Under the pieces are notes generated by a model. It made no database searches and had not been told where the DNA came from. It saw nothing but the letters and a program-made list of their open reading frames with translations. A program made the translations under genes and the position numbers. From Isoetes taiwanensis (Eukaryota; Streptophyta; Lycopodiopsida; Isoetales; Isoetaceae): a stretch of DNA of 64,000 nucleotides. The stretch covers positions 9,219,541 through 9,283,540 of the forward strand of contig JAJEKV010000040.1 in the NCBI GenBank assembly GCA_021234155.1, read 5' to 3'. This document shows, piece by piece, positions 56,516-64,000 of this stretch (position 1 is its first letter; the number at the start of each line of letters is the position of its first letter).

Positions 56516-59500
56516 ACAAGATTGATAATTATGCAGGGAAGATAATTTCTCTCTATTTGATACGTTCAATTTGGTTGTTGCGTTGGCTACTTCACCGCAA
56601 ATTCGGCTCCTCCTCCTGATATTTCCTGAATAATTAGCATGAAGCAGGCTATTAGCATCATTAGTACCGCCCTAGGGTACTTCGTCAAACCTTACTAGAA
56701 CCAAATGCGCTGCCTAGCAGTCCCGAGCAATGTGACTCATGCTTTCACACTTACGTAATGGTTCCATGTAATTAAACTTGTTGCAATCTTAGTATGCAAT
56801 CATCCTTGGCTTTCATAGCCTGACATATTGCACACTCAGCATCAAGTAACAACTTGACAAACTTGACCCATAACTTTCCATACCTAGTATAGAATTTCGT
56901 GATGCATTGCACACAAACATAAGGATCAACCACCAGGATATAACCACTTTTCCACAAGAAAATACTCTAATGCACACAGTCCCAGACCCAGGCATAGCCA
57001 CCATGTCCTTTAGTCAATCTTCTCGACGTGCATTAACAATCCTTCAAATAAGGATTATATCACAATTCAGACACAATTCAGGAAACTCTATGCTTATAGA
57101 GATTGCTATGGTCATCTGTATATTATCTTCTAGATAATATCCAACACTTCGACTCATGAACTTCTAATCATAAGTTCTCAACCCATGGTCACGTAATCTC
57201 ACCTAGCTACACTTAGCTTGAGATTATTTAGGCCACCTTTTGACTTTGGCAAATCTGATAGTCCTTCAAGCTCACTTCTAACACCAGTTTTATTAGCAAT
57301 CCTTGTTCCAAGTCCCAATGCTTGAAGTAGTATTGCCAACAACAGCTTTTGACCATGCCAATAGCTTCCAATTGAGCTCTAATCCATTCCATTCTTGACC
57401 CTAAGTCAAAGATTCCATGAATGAAGTAATTGAAGATTAAGAATTTATACTTGAACGATCTTCCTCGTCACTGCCTACTAATGAAACTCCATCATCATCT
57501 ATGGCATTAAGTATTTAAGGCCAAATCCTCTGCACCTATTTCGTCTTACCTAAATTGGAGTCGAGGATGCTCGCTTTTCGCCTTATATGTTTGCTCTTAT
57601 TTTCTCTTCCAGCTCACTATAGGCTTCTGTATACCATAATCGCCACGTAAATATCCCACCTGGACTTTTTCAGAATTTGTAATTTATTTTTTCTTTGTAG
57701 TTCTTAGTTTCTTCCAAATAAATTTCTAGGTGAACAAGGTTGCATTTTAAACGGGAGTGTTGCAGCACTCCTGGTTCAAAGATTCCTTCATAGAAATAGA
57801 CCATGCTCTTAAAAGTGACCTTCCTGGACTAAGGTTGAGAATTTCCAAAGGTTTAAATATTTTTTCATGTATTTTGGCTACTCAATAAGTGCATAAAACA
57901 ACATAGTTGAAAGAGGCAAAATTTACAGATGATAGTACAATCTATGAAAGCAAGACAAATCAAAAACATCAAATTTAAGAGAAAATAATTTCATTAATTC
58001 TTTTCAATACATCGATTTTGGAAGCTAAATAGATGTTATCAATAAATGTGTATCACAGAACAAGTCAAAGGTCGACATCATAGTCTTCCTCATTTGATTT
58101 AGTGCACTTAGATTTGCAGATTCGCCAACACCGCTGAAACTCTAAGAAATTAGAGAAGTTCTGGCAGATAGCAGTGTTTCAGTGCTCCATGGTTCTCTTG
58201 CCGTCAAAGCTCCAGTAACAAAGCAAATCAGCCACAAGAAGCATATAAAAATATGATTTTTTAATGAGGTAAATCAGTATGCACTTTTCATGCACTTATC
58301 GATGGCTAGGGCTCTCTTATCATCTACCTCATTTTCTTTAACAAGAAGCTGAAATAGAAAACAATAAAATATTTAACATCTCCCCATTTTGTTTAACAAC
58401 AAGAGAAAATAGCAGTACACACTGATTTATCTTTTCTACTTAAATAAAAATTCTTAGATAAGACTGATAAGGTGGTATTATCTTTTTCATGAAAAAAATG
58501 GGAATACAAGGGTTCAAATCCCTAAGCCTTCTAAGCTGTACACATTCATACAAGGGAATTTTATGCCAATAGAAAGACCATAGAAAACAAAGCCTATCTT
58601 GATGAAAGAACCATGAGCAATCACTTAATAATGTTTGAGACATTTTATTATGTGGAACATCATTTGTTTGTAAGAAAAGTAACTTATAACTTCAATTGAA
58701 AACCACTTTTAATTGATATCCAAAGTTATTATTGGTCTATGGTATAAGACGTACACAAGTTCACTAGCAAAACATCGTAAATTAAAAGTCAAAATTGCTA
58801 GTGGTTTATAGCCAAGATGTAGATAACTTTTTTACTCATGGTTAAGTCTTCAAAACCCATTCCTTTGGAACTCGCTGTCGTTGTTTAATAGATGGCGGTT
58901 AGCAATTGCAGAGAATTGCCATTGCCGCAACTGGAATCTGCCCTGAATATAAGAGTCGATTTCTATGATCATCATTTTGCCTTTTGACTTCTAAGTCAAG
59001 GCGGTGTTTTCCCCCTTCCCATGCATCTTCAGACCCGACTTTGCTGCTGGCGTGGTCCAAAAATTGCCTTGGCCTTCCAGAAAGGGGGAGGACCCTTCTG
59101 GCCTCCCGAATCAGGCTGCTGCCGTAATCTCTCTTCCTCATGCTTCAGCAAGCAGTTTGCTCGCAAGCAATTCGATGGTGCTAGTGACAACTACTCCGAT
59201 CGAGAAGGAGCACATAGAAACGACACACAGAAAAATAGCTTGACCTTGGGCACATGTGATCCGGTCAGGTTAGGCTCAATAAGTCCTCGTAGAAACACAC
59301 CCTAAGTAACTAGCACTATGGCAAGCTTAGGGCAAATGGTTGGTTGGTAGGTTTGGTTTGGTGGGTGCATCAATTATAACATTTGCAATGGTTGACCCTA
59401 GACTTGATGTCAACTTTGTGGAGTTGTTAGGGATCTATTATAAATATTCTTACAACTTGTAGGTGCTTGTCCAGTTGTTAGGGATCTATCACTAATACAA

Positions 59501-59563
59501 TATAACATACTTTGTAATGCTTTTTGTAACGTAAAATGCATTAATAAGTATTTTTTTTATTGG

Positions 59564-59745
59564 GAAAAATACTAAAATACCCCTATGAGTTTATATAATT
59601 ACCAAAATGCCCTTATGAGTTTCAAATTTACCAAAATGCCCCTACAGACCTACTATACACAAGGGCATTTTGGTAATTTTGAAACTTATAAGGGTATTTT
59701 GGTAATTACATAAACTTATAAGGGTATTTTGGTAGTTTTCCCTTT
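59564..59745. repeat. Palindromic element (MITE-like)
   Basis: The left half contains AATACCCCTATGAGTTTAT, ACCAAAATGCCCTTATGAG and ACCAAAATGCCCC, and the right half contains their complements in reverse order (GGGCATTTTGGTAAT, TATAAGGGTATTTTGGTAA, twice). The two halves can fold into a hairpin of about 180 bp around CTACAGACCTACTATACAC. I could not confirm target duplications. Confidence 0.8.
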
Positions 59746-59754
59746 TTTATTTAC

Positions 59755-59935
59755 GTCACAAAAAGTGATATGTGACGCGTTATCAACGAAAAACTACTTG
59801 TAACGCGTCACAAAGTATTAATCTATAACGCATTATTAATCTAATATTTGTGACATGTAGCAAAATTCAATAGTAGTTGTCGCGCGTTACGAATTATAAA
59901 TTTTATTCTCCTTAAATTGGCATTTGTCACGCATC
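59755..59935. repeat. Cluster of TGTGACGCGTTA-type motifs
   Basis: TGTGACGCGTTA, TGTAACGCGTCACA, TATAACGCATTA, TGTGACATG, TCGCGCGTTACGA and TGTCACGCATC lie within 180 bp in both orientations. Such clustered short subterminal repeats occur in CACTA-type DNA transposons, but I see no terminal CACTA. The element is unnamed. Confidence 0.45.
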
Positions 59936-61208
59936 TCTTTCTTCACACATGATTATGATTATTAATTGTACCAGCACGTTCAGTTATCATAGATATCAAT
60001 TACAAATGAATTAAACTAAGGGGGGTAAAGAACCTCCAAAGCAAAAGGGAGTAAAAGACTCGCTGAAAATTTGATTAAGTATAGAAAATAAAGTATACAA
60101 AAAATGGATGGTTCAAAGTTTTCCAGCACGTCTATGCAACATGCATGATGATTTTCATGTTGCTTGGCTGCTCCCAACCCCTCATAGTTTGGCGAAATCT
60201 TTGGTTCAAACCCGTGCAAGCTAGATAGTACCAGCACACCCATTAATTCATTCCTCTATCCCTCCTGCCTCTTTGTATATGTCTGAGAATATCTGCATTG
60301 CAACATTAAACGAGTCCTGCAAAATCTCATCCATTTACATTTGAAATAAACTTGTTAACATGTGCATTTCCATGATCATTTCCATAAAAATACCCCCAAA
60401 ATTAGGGGCGTTTTGTTAATTTTAGCAAAACATAAGGGTATTTCGGAGTTTTTCCCAAAGAATGGATAGGATTGACGTTTATTGTTTGCCTTACGAGTTA
60501 TAGCCTATATTGTATTACATTGCCTTACACCAAAGGGAAACTAGATTTGTTTGATGTGAAGGGGTATCATCTTTCGAGGATATTAAAATGATTTCCATTA
60601 CATAGAGGCCCCCAAGGTCATTGTACATATGGGGCAAAGGTAAATTCCTCTTGCAAGATGAATCTACTTGAGGTGTATATTTGGACATATTGTGGCCGTT
60701 GGGGATTCCAGTCTGTTAAAATCCCCAACGGCTCATGACAACACTACCTTTAGGGCATAAACAATATTCTATCTTAAGCTATGTTGGTGTTGCTTGCTAC
60801 CACTCCAGTGTTGGCAAACCTTTTAAACTGAAAAATCTCCTATTGTTCCCTTAAGTAGACAAATATGTCAAGTTCTCAATAGAAAATTTGTTTTGTCCTT
60901 GTAGAAATATGCGTAAAAATTTATCAAAATTTTTTCTACCATGCGCTAGCTTTTTAATGCCGGAACAAACCTTTTTACCCGGAATTTACCCACAATCACC
61001 ATCTGGTGAAATCCTGGGACACGTCATAACAGTATAAGATGACCGTAATGTCCACTACCATGTGACCCACAATCCACTACGGCCGTCAAGTACTTAGCTC
61101 AAGTGCCAGTGTAAGGTCACCCCGTCCTCCAAGATCATTGGACGCAATCTCCCCCGTTGAAATTTGCTTATCCCATCGGGGTATTCTTGGAGTCGAAGCA
61201 TTGGAGCT

Positions 61209-63109
61209 ATGGAGGAAGCTCTACATGTGCAGCTTAAACACAGGGCTTCCGGAAATTCCAATGACCAAACTAACCCTGATCAAATCGAGAGTTTTGTCGA
61301 GGATGATGATTCTAGGTATAAGCAGATTGGCAGAGCTGCCAGCTCCAGAGGTGAAGGATCATGGCGGATTTTGCTCTCTGAATTTCCTCCATTGGATCAA
61401 CCGGCCACTTCTTCCCGAGCTGCTAAGAAATGCTTCGGTATTATGTTAACTTACTTCTGGCCTATTTTCTTTTAAATTTCTTTTGAAGGCAAAGCCATAT
61501 GCATGTTGTTTATTTTGCACAAGTTCCAACACCTCCATGTATTTGCAGGGAAAAGCCGTGTCGATCAGTATTATCATCAACAGGAAGTTTTACTTCAAAG
61601 ATTTACAGAGTTGGATTCTATAACAGATGAGCCGACTACCACAGAGGCTTCTATAGAGGTGCGTATTTCCAGAAGAAATTCGTATAGACCCATAAATTAG
61701 GCTTTACATTGACATGGTGGAGCATATTAATTATATGGTCTGTTTGTGCAGGCAAGCAGAGCACATATTGCCAAGAGAGAAAGAATAGCCATAAACATAT
61801 CCAATGCAACAAATCTTGTATTATTTGCAGCAAAAGTGGTGGCATCAATAGAGAGCAAATCACTTGCGATTATTGCGTCAACGATGGATTCCCTTTTGGA
61901 TTTATTATCAGGATTCATACTCTGGTTTGCCTCTGTATCAATGAGACATCCCAATCCTTATCGCTACCCAATTGGCAAGAAAAGAATGCAACCACTGGTC
62001 AGTTTGGTCCCTTGCATACATCATAGATTTAACTTTTTTTTTCTGTAACAGTCGATAGCGATATCTAAGGAATTTTCCGTAACTGACAAATAAGATGCAA
62101 CTTGTCCTTCTATATTCGGGGTCTATTTAGACTTTTCTGGCCTTACAAGGAAATAATTGCATTTTCATGTTCTTACAGGGAATAATTGTATTTTCATCAG
62201 TCATGGCGACATTAGGTTTGTTAATCCTACTGGAGTCCATCAGGCAACTAATATCAAAGGCAAGCATTACCCTCTTGTTCAAACTTCGGATTTAACATGT
62301 TGGATCCTTTTTTCTTTTCTTTTTGTTTTATTCCCTGTAGGGCATACTGTACAAAAAGCCGTTGACATTGACATTGGATAGAGTTACTAGACCATGAATT
62401 AAGGCTGAAACACCGATTCTTAATGTGTAACTTTTCTTGCAGGATCACGCCTTGGCTTTGAAAGGTCCACAGGGCATGTGGGTCATAGGCATAATGGTAG
62501 CTGTGACAGTGATTAAATTGATTCTCATGTTATATTGCAGAATGTATAAGGACGAGATTGTTAGGGCATATGCACAGGATCATTTGTTCGATGTGATTAC
62601 TAATTCCATAGGTCTAGTAGCAGCATTTTTGGCTAGCAAATTCTACTGGTGGATTGATCCACTGGGGGCAATTCTGGTAAAAGCAATTATCCCAGTAGTT
62701 CCTGCATAATTTAGCTTTAAGTTTACATACTCGCTCAATCGTCTAATTATTTACGCAGCTGGCTCTGTTCACCATCAGAACCTGGTCAATAACTGTTCTC
62801 GAGAATGTAAAGTCCTTAGTGGGCAAGTCTGCATCCCCAGATTTCCTGCAGAAATTGACATATCTATGCTGGAACCATCATGAAGACATCAAGCAGATCG
62901 ATACAGTAAAAGCCTATAACTTTGGATCAAGTTACTTTGCCGAGATTGACATAGTATTATCTGCTGAAATGCCCTTGAGGGAGGCCCATGATATTGGTGA
63001 GTCTTTACAAAACAAACTGGAGAAGTTACCAGAGATTGAACGCGCTTTTGTTCATCTTGATTACGAATGTTCACACAAGCCGGAACATGCTTGCATTGAT
63101 GCATCTTGA
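61209..63109 (+). CDS. Metal tolerance protein, Mn-type cation diffusion facilitator (MTP8-11 group), intact, 6 exons
   Basis: Exons 61209-61437, 61549-61658, 61752-61997, 62179-62259, 62443-62676 and 62759-63109 join in phase to 417 codons (416 aa), the usual size. The ATG at 61209 is the first that gives [14 protein letters not shown] and a hydrophilic cytosolic N-terminus. The transporter core follows: [20 protein letters not shown] with the DxxxD metal site (DSLLD) in helix 2, the loop [12 protein letters not shown], helices in exons 4-5, and a second DxxxD (DHLFDV) in the helix with ITNSIGL. The C-terminal cytosolic part has a CDF dimer domain with HHEDI and [12 protein letters not shown]. 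These proteins exchange Mn2+ (and related ions) for H+ and load vacuoles or the prevacuole/Golgi. The intron after exon 4 has a GC donor (AAG then GCAAGC). Confidence 0.92.
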
Positions 63110-64000
63110 CTGGAAAAGCTCTTGTATGTCAACGTGCTACTTATTCGTTGTGTTTTCATGTTAACCAGGCCTGAGAGAACAAGTGTTTTTTGCTTTTTTC
63201 CTGCAAACATTATCAAGCTGTCTCCATTTATTTTTTTGCTCAATTTAAAATGTAGGATGTTATTCTCGTCTCGTAAATATGGAAATATAGTTTTGGTGGG
63301 CTGGCTCGTACGTCAAATTTAAAAGTTGCATTGTAAATCACGATAAAATGTTTCAAACCAGATCAAATTTATCTAAGTCGGGAATTGAAATTCACAATTG
63401 GAAATGAAATTCACAAGTGATACTCTTTTGAGGAGGAATTCAAAACATTTGTTCCAAACATTGCTTTTGCAATTGTGATCTTCCTTTTTATCATTGTGAC
63501 TAAGGAAAATGGAACGAGGTTATGGGTAGCATGGTGGAAGTAGGTGTTAGGCTAGTAAACAACGAGGTTCCTTACTAGGTTTAATACTAGGAGAACTTCC
63601 TTGATTGGCAGATCCCCTCAGTGTACTACACAACAAAGATTTATTGCAATCCAAACGAAAAAAACCTTGTTTATCCACATAAAACATTATAGAGAGGTTT
63701 GGATTCTACATAGTAAAATCTCCTCCACAAAACGCATCTCTCAATTTATGTCTTATTCTCTCACGACTATTATGTAGAAATTGTTCCAGAAATAGTCAGT
63801 ATAACAATAGCTTTATTCACCAAATTTGCTAGACAACTTTATAAACAAGGCTTATAAAAGCTTAGGTTCATGGAGCCAAAATATGGTCACTCATCCAAGA
63901 ACCTTTTACAAAATACAACTCCTGCGCTCAGCACTCGACCTGTGTGCTACCTTGTCTTTCATTACTCCAGTATTTATCTCCATATTTACCTTCCAATCCG
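63110..64000. other. 3' flank of the MTP gene
   Basis: It contains the 3' untranslated region and then AT-rich sequence without a gene. ATTTGAAATTCACA-type words are duplicated at 63390-63415. Confidence 0.5.

Larger units (their letters stand above)
56516..61208. other. Non-genic region with repeats
   Basis: No gene recognised. A minus-strand frame of 61 codons at 56957-56772 (YGKLWVKFVKLLLDAECAIC) is protein-like but isolated. The palindrome at 59564 and the motif cluster at 59755 are listed separately. At 60389-60465 a similar hairpin pair occurs (ATACCCCC...GGGGCG and TAAGGGTATTTCGG). The last 150 bp should include the promoter and leader of the MTP gene. Confidence 0.45.

Noticed and set aside
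58500-58530. GGGTTCAAATCCC, like the T arm of a tRNA
   Set aside because: No matching acceptor stem, D arm or anticodon arm at the right distances on either strand.

Overview
The window is nuclear DNA of a land plant. Three host genes have many short, well-spliced introns: an LRR receptor kinase, a CHR24-type SNF2 ATPase and a Mn-type cation diffusion facilitator. They sit between LTR retrotransposons, non-LTR retroelements, a Mutator-like transposon and gene debris. The PPR style and the LINE type make a seed-free plant (for example a fern) my best guess, but the sequence does not fix the species.

Layout. 1-6.1 kb holds the 5' part of a minus-strand LTR retrotransposon (E1): LTR, initiator-Met primer-binding site, an ORF with a histone H3 tail and a histone H3 fold, an unknown ORF2, then a gag-like ORF that runs off the window. 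7.5-10.3 kb holds a diverged relative on the plus strand (E2) with the same order, LTR - PBS - histone-H3-like ORF, ending in a poly(A) run. 11.1-13.2 kb has a LINE 3' end and a poly(A)-tailed retrocopy with 17-bp target duplications. 13.2-15.8 kb is non-genic with several local tandem duplications. 15.8-23.7 kb is an intact 24-exon LRR-malectin receptor kinase (1004 codons plus stop). 23.7-31.5 kb is mostly non-coding, with an ArfGAP fragment and an unidentified coding-like remnant. 31.5-39 kb has interspersed repeats, a PPR pseudogene and a Gly/Tyr-rich protein fragment. 39.5-45.3 kb is an intact minus-strand CHR24-like gene (1098 codons plus stop, 21 exons). 45.4-50.8 kb is a Mutator-like element with perfect 9-bp target duplications, long terminal inverted repeats, a degenerate C2H2/Ulp1-like gene and a small internal satellite. 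51.7-56.5 kb has a LINE with a hexanucleotide tail and Ty3/gypsy remnants, one of which joins ORF2 of the E1 family to an integrase. 56.5-61.1 kb is non-genic with palindromic repeats. 61.2-63.1 kb is an intact MTP cation transporter.

Main discovery: a Ty3/gypsy-like LTR retrotransposon family that carries, between the primer-binding site and gag, a roughly 420-437-residue protein with a histone H3-type N-terminus (exactly ARTKQTAR in E1, ARTK in E2) and a C-terminal H3 histone fold, separated by a long insert. Two diverged elements in this window carry it at the same distance (about 670 bp) from the PBS. In E1 both this ORF and ORF2 have their own CTATAAATAG box about 105 bp upstream of the ATG, preceded by a pair of 67-bp hairpins. 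I know of no described retroelement with this arrangement; novelty still needs a database search.
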